This document shows positions 24,107 to 37,910 of a stretch of DNA of 64,000 nucleotides, piece by piece (position 1 is the first letter of the stretch; every line of letters starts with the position of its first letter). A program made the position numbers and the translations under genes. The DNA comes from Adiantum capillus-veneris (lineage: Eukaryota > Streptophyta > Polypodiopsida > Polypodiales > Pteridaceae): positions 111,136,912 through 111,200,911 of the forward strand of contig CM043963.1 of the NCBI GenBank assembly GCA_014529385.2, written 5' to 3'. A model generated the notes under the pieces. That model was not told where the DNA came from. It worked only from the letters and a program-made list of their open reading frames with translations, and ran no database searches.

Positions 24107-26994
24107 CTTTAGCAAAAGAAAATAAAAGCAACCAAAAGGAATTAGAGCTATCGAATTTTCTCAATGGGTTTCAAGATGTTTTTATTGACGACATCCCTTG
24201 TGAGTTACCTCCTAAACAAGGTGATGATGACCATGCAATTGAACTTCTTCCAGGAAGTTCACCGCCTAACAAACCTCCTTATAGAGTTTCTCAAGCTCAA
24301 CAAGAGGAGATTATGCGGCAAGTGCATGAGTTAGTTGAGAAGGGAATGGTTAGGACTAGCTCATCTCCATTTTGCTCACCTGTGCTATTAGTGATAAAGA
24401 AAGACGGCACATATCGTATGTGTGTCAACTATAGAGCACTAAATAGGATCACTATCAAAAATAGGTTTCCCGTTCCACGGGTAGAAGACCTATTTGATAA
24501 GCTACAAGGATCGACCTACTTCAGTAGGATTGACCTAAAAAGTGGCTATCATCAAATAAGGATAGTTGATCAAGATATTGTAAAGACTGCATGTCGCACC
24601 CCATTTGGTCTTTATGAATACATTGTCATGCCTTTTGTCTTGACCAATGCACCAACCACATTCAACCGCTTGATGGAGAAGCTGTTCAGGCCTCATCGAA
24701 CCTTCACTAGAGTGTTCTTTGATGATATTATCATCTACTCTAATTCATTAGACGAACACAAGCAACACCTCTAGGTAATATTTCAAGTTTTAAGAGAGAA
24801 TAAAATTTATGTTAATCGGAAGAAAAGTGAATTTTTCTTGCAAGAGATTCAATATTTAGGTCATATTATCTCTCAAGATGGCATCCAAATGGATCCATCA
24901 AAGTTAGAGGTAATAAAAGGATGGCCTAAACCAAGGAATCTTCATGAACTAAGAAGCTTTATGGGTATGTGTGCATACTATAGACGCTTCATAGAAAAAT
25001 TCTCACAAATTGCGGGACCATTACATGACCTAACAAAGAAAAGCGTTAGGTATACATGGTCTGCTAAGGAGAACAATGCTTTCGAAAAGCTTAAAGAAAA
25101 GCTTATCTCTCAACCTGTGCTTACACTACCGGATCTCTCAAAACCATTTGAGGTCCAATGTGATGCTTGTGGTGATTGCCTTGGAGTTGTTTTGCTCCAA
25201 GAAGGGCACGCCATAGGCTATGAGAGTTGAAGGCTCGACCCTGTTGAGCAAGCTCTAGGCATATACGAAAAGGAACTCCTTGCAGTTCTACATGCCTTAG
25301 ACTCATGGAAGCACTATTTATTGGGGAATCCGTTCATTCTGCGAACGGATTACCAAAGTCTTAAATACTTCATGACGCAGACCAAGCTCTCCGACAAACA
25401 AATGAGGTGGGCAAATTTCCTTTCGCAATTTCATTTTCATATTGCTCACATTGCTGGCAAGCATAATCAAGTAGCTGATGCACTCTCAAGACGGCCGAGA
25501 GTGAATGCGGTTTCCATAGCAACTCACAATGATCTATCTTCAATGATAGATGAGTACGCTATTGATCCCAAGTTTAGAGATGTGATTTCAGCCCTTGCAT
25601 TAGGGAAGAAAGAAGAACCATTTACTTTACAAGATGGTTATCTTCTCTATGGCAATAGACTATGCGTTACTAACTCACTACGTGGGAAAGTAATGTATGA
25701 ATCTCATGCTCCACCGTATGCGGGGCATAGAGGGATTCAGTCTACCTTAAAGAGAATTGAAACATATTTCTATTGGCCTACCATGAAAGTGAACATACAA
25801 GAGTATGTTTCTAAATGTGTGGTATGCCAAAAGACAAAATTTGATAGAGGGAAGCAACTTGGATTGCTTCAATCCTTGCCAATCCCTAATTCACCATGGG
25901 AGAGCATATCCATGGATTTTATCTTTGGATTGCCTAAGTCTATCCATGGGAATACGGGAATATGGACGATAGTAGACAGGTTCAGTAAACAAGCTCATTT
26001 TATACCTGTCAAAAAGACTATCAAAGCCCATCAAATGGCAACCCTCTTCATTTCACAAATTTTCAAGTACCATGGCTTGCCAATGTCCATAGTGTCGGAT
26101 AGAGATCCTAGAATGACCAGTAATTTCCGGAAGGGTCTCTTTGAGAATTTAGGAACAAGGCAAAACTTCTCTTCGGCCTATCATCCACAAACGGATGGCC
26201 AAAGTGAAGTAGCTAACCTAACAATTCTCGATCTACTAAAAGCCTATATAACGGAAGTAGATCAAAGATCCCAATGGGAGAAGTACTTACCCTTAGTGGA
26301 GTATGCTTACAATAACACTGTACATACTTCCACAGGAAAAGCACCATTCGAGGTAATTGAGGGGAGATCAAAAAGTCCCTTGCTACTTAAGGTACATGGG
26401 AAGATCTTCGCTGCAGATGATTATAGCCGAGACCTACAAGAATCTTTTCAAAATATTAAGGATGCTATCTCTATCTCACAACAAAGGCAAAAGGCTACTG
26501 CTGACAAGCACAGAAGAGCCCAAACCTTTAAAGAAAATGATTGCGTCTTATTAAAGTTTCCCAAGGCTCGATTAAGGCACACGATGGGCAAGAATCCTAC
26601 GGGACACCAAAAGTACTATGCTAAACTAGCAAAAAGGTACTATGGTCCCTTTCAGATTCTTAGGCCAATCAATGAGATGGCCTATCAACTCAAGTTGCCC
26701 AACCATTGGCTCATACACAATCCTTTCCATGTGAGCCTATTAAAGCCTTACAAAGGAGATCCACCTCAAGAACCAACTATTGAAGACCCACCGGAGATCG
26801 AGGACCAAGAGGAGGTGCTGCAGCCCGAGTCCATTCTCCGACATGAAGACAAGGTATTAAGAGGCGATAAGACTATCTGACGATATCTTATTAAGTTTAA
26901 GAATTATCCTTTTGAAGATGCTAGATGGATGCAAGGCATACAATTAAAGGATAACCTAAACCTTGTCAATGCTTACAATGCTTCCCAAGAGTAA
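24094..26994 (+). pseudogene. A2 pol: RT, RNase H, integrase, chromodomain (three in-frame stops)
   Basis: A single frame runs from about 24098 to the TAA at 26992, broken only by TAG at 24772, TGA at 25228 and TGA at 26878. The RT has [53 protein letters not shown] and the catalytic FFDD at 24715-24726. RNase H has CDACGDCLGVVLLQ (Asp codon at 25162) and EKELLAVLHALDSWKHYL. Integrase has the zinc-binding HAPPYAGHRGIQ and CVVCQ, then DD35E: Asp in MDFIFGLPK (25914), Asp in VSDRDP (26098) and Glu in DGQSE (26206), with correct spacing. The C-terminus (26825-26994) reads ILRHEDKVLR, RYLIKFKNYPFEDARWM and NLVNAYN, a chromodomain that marks the chromovirus clade. All catalytic residues I checked are intact, so decay is recent. 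Confidence 0.92.
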
Positions 26995-27312
26995 GCAAAT
27001 GTACAAAATGTTAAAAATGAACAAAGTTTTTTTGTCTTATAAGACTCTCTTTTCTTCATTGTGCACAAAAATTAAGTAGTATGCATGCTTAGATCAAGTT
27101 TGTGGAGACGACGTCTCCCAAACACCAAGTAGAGTTTGTCACTCTACTATGGAAGACTGATAGGACTAATGTGCAGACATGCTTGCGGCAGCCTCAGGCT
27201 CTGAAGCACCAAATGGACTAGTCATCCATTGTGGAATGATGTCGTAGGGTAACATAGGGATCCTCTACCCGCTAAGAAAAGGACTCATGGATATGCTTTA
27301 GCTTCTCTACAC

Positions 27313-27350
27313 CATAGTCGAGGACGACTATGATTTCAAGAGAGAGGTAA
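27313..27350 (+). promoter_or_regulatory. A2 hairpin plus polypurine tract before the 3' LTR
   Basis: CATAGTCGAGGACGACTATG (27313-27332) is a perfect 8-bp stem with an AGGA loop. It is followed by the purine tract AAGAGAGAGG (27338-27347) and the LTR. A GAGGACGA word just upstream of the purine tract is usual in plant chromoviruses. A1 and A3 keep the hairpin with one or two changes. Confidence 0.85.
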
Positions 27351-29063
<1,713 letters not shown>

Positions 29064-29168
29064 TAGATACTTCAAAACGAAAGTTTTCACCCTCAACAAC
29101 TTTTGTGACTTCCCACATAAGAATTTGACATTCCATTGTTGACTTTTGCTTTGCATCCACATCTCTAA

Positions 29169-30531
29169 TCAGATTTGCATTTTCCCATCACATTCCTTTC
29201 CATGCTCTCTATCATCTATAACCTGTGTATCCAAAGCTTCAACCAACAAACTATTCCCCTGCATCATTGCATCCTTTCTCTCTGGCTTAATGTGCATCAG
29301 GATCGAACTTCCATGATGAAAACTCAGCTTTGCATTCATTCTATATCTCTGTTGAATTATTGAAATTGCATCTTCTTTCACATTAAACAGATGCTTGTAC
29401 ACCAGATTTGAATAATCCCAAGCACATACATGAATGAACTCCTGCAATAACTTCTTCAAATTCAATATAAATATGTCATCAAGATGAACACTGATTTTGA
29501 CAACTTTTGGACTCAATTTAAATCCCAAATTCCGCTCTTGCAAAGCATCCTTCTTCACCCTTGAAACTTTCTCCATCAGCTTTTCATACAAGCGCTCAAC
29601 TCTTATATTTGCTTCTTTTGTTGCAATATCCCCATCCAAATTGTTGAAATCCTCCTTCACATTTGACCTCTAATTGACTTCTGTCTTTTGAATTAAATTC
29701 TGATCTGCATCTGCATTCTCTGACTTTTAAATTTAAATTATGATCTGTATCTACATTTTCTGACTTTTCAGATGACTTCTTAGAGTTCTCCTGACAAACT
29801 GTAAATTCAGACACAATAAAATGACTTTTTGCTTGAATCTGTAAACCATCACAATCAGCATATGTAAACTCCTTTATGGTTTGTTCAATGCACTGGGATC
29901 CCGATTTCAAAATCTGCTTATGGGGTTCATGTATCAATTCCACAACATCATTCGGCTACAAATCCTCTTGTGTGAATATGTTTGGTAGAAGTTCCACAGT
30001 CACTGCGTGAGCATACTCTAGTGGTAAGTTAGGAGTAGCTAAGGGCTCTTTGAGGCTCTCTTGGCCAAGCTCCTTATGCACTTCCTTCTCCTCCATCTTT
30101 GTTACTCCCACTTGGTGACTTTCAAACTCCATGCCAATCCAAATGTCATCATCATCACTGGACTCCCCTTCAAACGGATCCTCAAATGTTTCTCTCAACT
30201 TCTCACATGATTTTTGTAATCGCCCAATGGTTTTCCTGCTTGAACATGACTTTTTCTTGTCCCCTTTATGAGTATCCAACCATTCATATGCATTCTCCAA
30301 GTCCTCCTCAAAATCAGTTAGCCTTTGTAATGCATTCTTCATTTCCCCCAAATCTAATGCTTTATGCACTTTACGGATTATTCTATGAAACTTTGTGCAT
30401 AAATCAACCATACACCATTTCCTACATGCATCTTTCATCGAGAATTCATCAACCGCACATGGACAATCATCCGCTTCATGCTTCCTACTCATACAAATCT
30501 TGCACTTCTTCTTCTTCTTTTTACCCCCCAT
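29169..30531 (-). pseudogene. Element C protein, N-terminal half with CCHC knuckle (broken)
   Basis: The minus-strand ATG at 30531 opens a 191-codon frame beginning MGGKKKKKKCKICMSRKHEA. Residues 10-23 form a perfect CX2CX4HX4C zinc knuckle (CKIC, His, Cys). The knuckle is at the N-terminus, not at the C-terminal end as in ordinary Gag. A helical, charged region follows (ALQRLTDFEEDLENAYEWLD), then an acidic segment (FEGESSDDDDIW). A TAG after FTQEDL interrupts the frame near 29955; the same frame continues as a 115-codon stretch to 29596, then shifts by one base into a 163-codon stretch ending at 29169. No Gag capsid or pol motif is recognised. Beyond 29068 the frame resumes at 20043. Confidence 0.65.
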
Positions 30532-30779
30532 TACTTCGATTCTTCTCGAAAACCTTGTGATAAAATGTTACCTTCTCGTGGTTGCAAATCAGATTCCATC
30601 TCTGCAATTCAGATTTCTCCTTGTATTTTGATCATCTTCTTCGTTCTGCTTTGCAAACTGTTTGCCTTCTTGTAACTGTCATCATAACTGCTACTCGGTA
30701 ATCTTCTTGGCACTCGTCAATCCCACAAGAGAGATTAAATCCGACCATGAAGACGCTTCATAATCACTGTGATCATCAA

Positions 30780-31219
30780 TGTTTAATGGTTGGTTTAGCC
30801 GAACAGTTTTGTACACGGATTCTGACAATTCTTCTGACATTTCACTCTGACAACCATACAAATTCAGCCTACTGCACACGCATCATTTCAGCAACACACA
30901 CACTTCGAACTGAACATTTTTGCACTTGTATTGTACACAGAACATGGAATACACAGAGAGAATGAAAGAGAAATACGACAACTAATCTAAATTCTGCATT
31001 CGACAAACTGCTGCATCTGACATACTATATCTGACAACTAGAAATCCACCATTACACAGAAAATCCGCCCATCCCATCATGCTACATAACTGAATGGCTT
31101 TCTTCCTCACATGAAAAAGAGAAAACGACCCTTAACTTCCAAGATCCCAAAAGTCACTTAAAATAGACTACGGTTCACACCTTTGTCAAAAGTAATCCTC
31201 CTAAGGTCTAACTCTAACA
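30780..31219 (-). repeat. Element C 5' LTR (right)
   Basis: It is 440 bp, collinear with the left copy and retains the 24 bases lost there. It is followed by GAGGT, then A1 sequence (AATTGAGGGAAGATC) that continues the reading found in A2 at 26355. Confidence 0.9.
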
Positions 31220-31224
31220 GAGGT

Positions 31225-32280
31225 AATTGAGGGAAGATCAAAAATTCCCTTGCTATACTGAAGGTACCCGGGAAGATCTTCACTGGCAGATGAGTATAGC
31301 GGAGACCTACAAGAATATTTCAAAAAGATTAAGGATTCTATCTCTATCAAAGCACATCAAATGGGAACCCTGTTTATATCACAAATCTTCAAGTACCATG
31401 GCTTGCCAATGTCCATAGTGTCAGATAGAGATCCTAGAATGACCAGTAATTTTTGGAAGGGTCTCTTTGAAAATTTAGGGACAAGGCTAAACTTCTCTTT
31501 GGCCTATTACCCCCAAACAGAGGCCAAAGTGAAATAGCTAAACTAGCAATTCTTGATCTACTAAAAGCCTATGTAATGGAAGTAGATCAAAGGTCCCAAT
31601 GGGAGAAGTACTTACCCTTACTGGAGTATGACTACAATAATAATGTACATACCTCCATGGGAAAAGCACCTTTCAAGGTAATCAACAGAACATAAAGAAG
31701 TCCCCTGCTACTTAAGGTACACGGGAAGATCTTCACTGCAGATGAGTATAGCGGAGACCTACAAGAATCTTTCCAAAAGATTAAGGATGCTATTTCTATC
31801 TCATAGCAAATGCAAAAGGTTGATGCTGATAAGCACATAATATTTTCCAAGGCTCGATTAAGGCACACGACGGGCAAGAATCCTACAGGACACCAAAAAG
31901 TACTATGCTAAGCTAGAAAAATGTACTATGGTCCCTTCCAGATTCTTAGACCAATCAATGAGATGGCCTAGCAACTCAAGGTGTCCGGCCATTGGCTCAT
32001 ACATAATGCTTTCCATGTGAGCCTATTAATTCCTTACAGAGGAGAGCCACCTCAAGGACAAACTATTGAAGACCCACCGGAGATCGAGGACCAAGAAGAG
32101 GTGCTGCAACCCGAGTCCATTCTCTGACATGAAGACAAGGTATTAAGAGGCGGTGAGACTATCTAACAATATCTTAAGTTTAAGAATTATCCATTTGAAG
32201 ATGCTAGATGGATGCAAGGCATACAATTAAAGGATAACCTAAACCTTGTCAATGCTTACAATGCTTTCCTAGAGTAAGAA
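31225..32280 (+). pseudogene. A1 pol tail with a partial tandem duplication of integrase
   Basis: A1 resumes after C with about 120 bases corresponding to A2 26355-26473. It then jumps back at CTATC to the equivalent of A2 26024 and reads forward again through integrase (GLPMSIVSDRDPRMTSNF, with the DGQSE Glu region damaged to EAKVK), the linker and a broken chromodomain (KFKNYPFEDARWMQ near 32180-32220). So about 450 bases are present twice in A1, once before and once after element C. Several stops and single-base indels exclude function. Confidence 0.82.
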
Positions 32281-32631
32281 AATGTAAAAATGTTTAAAAT
32301 GAACAAAACTTTTTTCTTATAAGACTCTCTTTTTCTTTATTGTGCACAAATTTTAAGTAGTATGCATGCTTAGAATCAAGTTTGTGGAGACAACGTCTCC
32401 CAAACACCAAGTAGATCTTGTCACTCTACTATGGAAGATTGATAGGACTAATGTGCAGACATGCTTGTGGCAGCTTAGGCTCTCAAGCACCAAGTGGATT
32501 AGTCATCCATTCTAGAACGATGTCGTAGGGTAAGATAGGGATCCTCTACCCGCTAGAAAAAGGACTAATGAATAGTCTTTATCTTCTCTACCCCATAGTT
32601 GAGGACGACTATGATTGCAATAGAGAGGTAA

Positions 32632-34199
32632 TGCCATAATAACTAATATCTAATTCTCCTAAATGATTTTCTCATGTTAAACTAATCATTCAATATGGGG
32701 AAGTGCCAGGGGAGAAAAATCTAGAATATTGGTTAAGCTGGCACACCGGCCACAGTAGGGATCCAAAGGAGGGAAAATAGGGATCCAAAGGGGGGGCCAT
32801 CTGCAAAAGAGCAATGTGAAACAATGGGCTTCAAAGACCCTAAGGTTGAGCCCATTAAGACTTCGAAAATGCTAAGGTTCCAAAATTCAGAAGTTATGTC
32901 CAATGGTCCAACCCTAGGGAACATTGGATGGTTTAGTGATGCCCAAAAAGTCTTTCATGACACCTAAAGAGGAGGGGGCGAGCCCTAAAGGTAGGGGAAG
33001 AGAGAGAATCTTGTGAGCGAACACACACACACACACACACTCAAAGGCTTCCCTTTACACAAAGGGCATAATGGACACATGGCAGCTCCCTAGGCCAATT
33101 GCCCACAAGGTGCACTCAAATCCTATTGGATGGCCATAGAGGTGGACCAATGAGAATAAGGCTAGATTAACTCTAGTTTAATTCATTTAAAAACACTGAA
33201 TGAAAGAACCAATAAGAATTAAGCTCTCTAGAAGACTATTGGACAGTCTTCCAAGAGGTCCAATGGGCATTCAACAGCCCAATGGCTTGCCTAATTCATA
33301 TTGGCCAGAAGACAAAGGGGTCCAATGGGAGTTTAGTTGCATTATTTAATTACCTAAAGCTATCACAAAAGGAGAAAGGGGGAGACATGTCACAAGTCTA
33401 TCACTTATGCTTCTCAATTATCATTGGCTAAGCTTTGCACAGTCCAATGGGGTGCCAACAAGATTTATTTGCAAGAGGGGTCAACCAAGAGAGAGAGGGG
33501 GACTGATTTTGGCAGGGAATTATCACACACACACTCAAACAATCTCATGTCTGAAGCAAGAAGACTCTCTCTCTCTCCTTCTCAAGCTTTAATGGAAAGC
33601 TCATCATCTACTCCAAGATTGTGAGAAGGGAGGCCTGCACCAACAACTCTTGGCTTTGTGATGCAAATCCAACCAAGAGCCAAGCTTCAATGCATGCTCA
33701 TCTCCTCTGCCATGCTAATTACTAAGCTATTCTAAGCTTTTATGAGTGATTATGTGAGGAGATATACTTATTTCTTGTAAGACTGCTCCTTCTTCCTCTC
33801 AATCTACTCTTATACCCTGCTAGCTCTCAGGGAATTGATGTTGTGTTTTATAAGTGTTTGCTTAGTGCTTGAAGCTTCCATCTTCATTGCACTAGCTAGT
33901 TATTGAAAGAACACAAAGAATTATAAAATATCTCCCTTGATGCGGGAAACCTATAATACAAAGCCTTTTGGATGGGGGACTGGCTCCATGTAAATCCGGT
34001 CCTCAACTGTTGTCAATAGCTTAATTTCTCTCTCTTTTGAAGTATTGTTCATGCCTATCTAACTAGGTGTTATGCTTTTTGTTGCTCTCTCCATCCAAGC
34101 ACTCTTGCTATGCTCATTAGGAATTTATTCTAATGAAATGCTCACTATGTTCATGCTATTTTTTGCTACACACAAGTTACTAGGCCATTAAATGTTACA
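32632..34199 (+). repeat. A1 3' LTR
   Basis: It starts TGCCATAATAACTAATATC after a purine-rich tract (AATAGAGAGGTAA) and ends AAATGTTACA, followed by CATTT. It is diverged from 3568-5179 by many substitutions and by a deletion near 33830 that removes the CACCATCTTCGAAGG segment. It contains a CA run at about 33020-33040. Confidence 0.92.
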
Positions 34200-34204
34200 C
34201 ATTT

Positions 34205-35401
34205 TGCCCAAAACAACCATTTCTTATGGTTGATTGCATATAAATGAGAGTTGGGATTTTTGTTAGACATGAGGTAAAATTCCCTGTTAACTTCGATGGG
34301 TTGGTGGTCAAAAAATGTGGTTACTTTTGCATCACTATTCTTTTTGGGGCAAAAAGATAAGTACAATAAAGTTGCATTTTTGTTATTCTGTGGACCTATC
34401 ATCAAAGTTTCTATAGTCACGCAATATAAATACTATATACATATTTTCTTAGTTCTCTTTGGGCCTTTGGATCAAAAGGAGACATGGAGCATGTCAAAAT
34501 AATAATGGATCTCTTACTACGTGGAACCTTGGGGACAATGATGAAGTGCTAAATACAACAAACATGACAAAACTGTGTTTAGCATTATGGCTTCTAGAAT
34601 CCATAGAAACTCCTCAATACCTAGCCAAATTTATAGTTTATGATTAGATATGGTTACTACCTACAAAATACACACAATTGGCCTAAGAAACTAGCAATAT
34701 TGAGAAAGAGACACTTGCTACACTAAAATGGCGCATATTCTTCAGCAATTGAAAAACTCAACCATCATCATATACTATGCTATATAGCATATTAGGTCTC
34801 CCAAAACTCAAGGAAGATTAGCTTTATGTTATACCTGACACTTACACAATCAAAATTGCATTTGAATACCAAAAAAGCCACCAAAAAAATCATAAAAGAG
34901 CTAATTTTGGCCAAAAGCCAGGATAAGCCAATTCTTGTAATTTGGTCATAACTTTCAATTTTAACAGTTAGTTCTCCCTAGAAGTATCAAAATATGTTGA
35001 GAGCTACAAAGACTTATCCTCTAGAAATCTAAACCTCACGAACATGAAGTTTCGAGTGGTATAGTTGCAAACAGTAAGAAAAAACCAAAAACAGGACTCA
35101 TAATCTACAAAATTGATGTATATATGTCAACTCCTAATATATATGCTGTATAGAAGTAGCCTAGCTAGTCCTAGCTAGGGCTAGTGTGACATCGACTAAT
35201 CTGACAAAATTGCATAACATTATTGTTCATAATCTACAAAAAAGTACAATCGAACCAAATTACAATGTTCTTCACAATCTACAAAGACTGCAGGACCAAA
35301 AGCCATTATGAAAAATTGTACAACCAATTTACATTGTTGTTCACAATCTACAAAATTAACGTATATCACTAGGAGAGGAAAAGACGTGAACCGCTGCTAT
35401 T
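34205..35401. other. Host intergenic DNA between A1 and D
   Basis: No gene is recognised. The phrase TTCACAATCTACAAA or TTCATAATCTACAAA recurs at about 35097, 35225, 35270 and 35340, each followed by unrelated sequence, so a decayed short repeat is likely. A partial palindrome CCTAGCTAGTCCTAGCTAGG lies near 35160. Confidence 0.55.
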
Positions 35402-36289
35402 TGTAGACGGCTAGTTATTTTGGAATTTTATATCAAACTTGGGTTATTTTGGGGATCTGCACGGGCATTTTAAGATCATATGAATGTTTAACTAGCTGCA
35501 TTAAGACCGTGTTTTAAGCTTATTTCTATCAATTTTAATTCTGCTTGAATAAATTTTATCAGTACTATTTGGAAACACGTTCGTAGCGAACGTTTTCCTA
35601 AACGGTGGCCGTAGTACCAGATTAAGCCTTTGATCTTCTGTCTGTGTTTCATCTTTAGTAGGAAGGTTCGAGTTCAAGATTCTCATGGATAGATTTTTTA
35701 GGTTTGTTAGGAGTGTTGAGTATGCTAATCATATCTAGACTGCTAACATAAATTGACCTCCAAGATTTCCTAATTGACAGTGTATATAATGCGGCTTTGT
35801 AACAAGCGTAAGCAAGAAGAAAATTTGCCTAGAGATAGAAGGGGTTTTAAGTCCAATGCTTGCCAGAATAGCTCTTTAAGGCCTTTTGCCATTGTCTTCA
35901 TGATGTTAAAATATCTCTTTTCTGATTGATTTGGTAGGATATAAGAGCATCGACTCAAATGGTAAAATCCTAGTTAGATTTTGAGTTTGCCTTTGAGGAA
36001 AGTGGGAAACTTACACAAGTTTTAGTGTAATTATTGGTAAAGGCTTTCAAATTTTGACTTAAAGACCGAGAGAGGGAGAGAAATGGCGAGAAGAAAAGAA
36101 AATAGAGAGAGAGTTTAAGTTCGCTAGATAGATCGTTGAGATCTCGAGGACCTACGACATTGAAACCTTTTTAAAGGTGAGAATAGGGTCTTAAATGCCA
36201 TGGCAAAAGTTAAATAATAATAATAAAGTTCTTTTTATACTATTAACGTTCTTGAACAGAACGCCGCTAGGGAGAGTCGGAGAGGTCGT
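35402..36289 (+). repeat. Element D 5' LTR, first part
   Basis: The first half aligns to 53755-54273 (for example AAGACCGTGTTTTAAGCTTA and TAAACGGTGG). The second half (35900-36289) has no counterpart in the window because the 3' LTR is truncated. It ends at the TCGT target duplication (36286-36289) of element E. Confidence 0.85.
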
Positions 36290-36870
36290 TGTCGTGCAGC
36301 TCCGCTTCCATGATAGGAAAAAGCGCAAAGAAATGCAAGCTAAGATTCTTTGAAGCCTACACATTTACTGGGCAGTGACTAGGGCTTGATAACAGGTCAA
36401 GTTTAATGATTAATGTATGCCATATGTGGCTTTAAAGTGACAATTGATGCCTTAATAATGCTTAAAATGATTATGCTTGAAGTGAGCACAGATGGGAGAT
36501 TGTGATCTAGAACTGTAGTGCTTGAAGTGATCTACCAGCCTGTCTTTACGGCTCGTCGATTGGAGCTACGGTGAAGAAGTTATGGCACTTTGAAGTTTGA
36601 GTTAATGCAGATCCGTACTGGATTGGGCAACTGGAGACGAGGTGATAGAAATGAAACGAATGCATGGGCCTGAAGTGCTCACTTTGTGGAGCGCGTTGGT
36701 CTTTTCAGATCAGTGATCGGAGTCTCGGTCGCCAAGATATCCGCCTTTAAAGATTCATCGGGGGCCGGTTCCGTGCCAGTCCAGTCCGCTTGATCGGAGT
36801 GCCATCTGGGAGATTTTGGCTCTCAGTCAATTTTTGGAATGCAACAGAGTGAGTGGTCGAGGAGAATCTT

Positions 36871-37130
36871 GTCCGAAATTCTATTTCATGCAGTGCATTG
36901 ATAGCAGGGTATATTGCCAGGAGCGGTATTACAATAGTCTACATGTGCACCAAATGTGGTACAAAAAGTGCTTGAAGAGCTTCGTGTTCGGAATGTGGTC
37001 TCTTGGAATGCATTGACTGCGGGACTACTTAAGGAACTTGTCGTGCTTGTCAATGTGCTTTGTTCTCGACAAGTGTATGCCAAATGTGATGCCCTTTACA
37101 AAGGCCGCCTGCCCAAAAGCCATTAAAAGG
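36871..37130 (+). pseudogene. PPR gene fragment in the E 5' LTR
   Basis: The plus strand reads VRNSISCSALIAGYIA, then IVYMCTKCGTKSA and a stop. One frame over, it reads LEELRVRNVVSWNALTAGLL, and further on MPNVMPFTKAA. These are the signature phrases of plant PLS-type PPR proteins (RNVVSWNALIAGY, Y-AKCG-A, PN-VTF--AL-AC), organelle RNA-binding proteins. The piece is frameshifted, lacks the rest of the gene and lies inside a retrotransposon LTR, so it is a captured and decayed gene fragment. The copy at 42398 is slightly better preserved. Confidence 0.78.
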
Positions 37131-37910
37131 AATGGCCGCCCATTGGGCAAAATAAACTAGAGCTTTTGAGTGTGAAGCCGATAAGGGGAAAAAGAAAATC
37201 ATGGAGAAAAGCGTGCAGGTAGCATAGAGGAGGCGCAGGAAGGCGATTTTTTGCTCGCACCGGCCACTAGAAGCATCAGATTATGTGAAGCAAGAAATGA
37301 AGACTGAGCAGCAGCCCATGGCGAACACTTTTGGTGCCAGTCCCGTCGAATTCTGCACTGGTCAAAATCCCACCCTGCCACGTCATAGGTTCGATTCTCG
37401 CGCCACTTCTTAAGAGAGGGTACACACTATTATTAGGAGGGAGGCTCTTTTGCTTGCGTGTTGGCAAGAAAACGAGGAGTTAACGAGGTTTATCAACGAG
37501 TGCAGCAAGAGCCGAAGGGCAATGCGGGGAAGAGCTCCATCTCTCTCGCTCTCGTCCTCGAGGCAAGCAAGCTTTCCTCTCTCCCTCTTGAGCTACAAAG
37601 CAAGGCGAAGAAGAGCTTAAAGAGCTTAAGGAAGGAGACTACGAGGGAAGGAAGAAGAAGGGAAGGGAGCCTCGAAGCAATAGGAAATCTCTCTCACTCT
37701 CTCTCGCTCTCATCCTTGACTAATAAAACAAGCAAGGCTACTTGATTAGTAAAAGAAAGAAGGAACTTTCTCACTCGAGAGTAAGCAGATCTCAGCTCTA
37801 GCAAGCCGACAAGGGAACATTTGAAGAAGAATAAAACTATCTTTCTCTCGTGCTGTGACGCAAAATCAAGGGGCTCTTTCTCAGCATAAACAAAGGAATT
37901 GACCTAATTA

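Noticed and set aside
37383-37405. tRNA-like T-arm (GGTTCGATTCTCGCGCCA)
   Set aside because: No acceptor, D-arm or anticodon arm fits upstream, and the matching position in the other LTR of E is not conserved.
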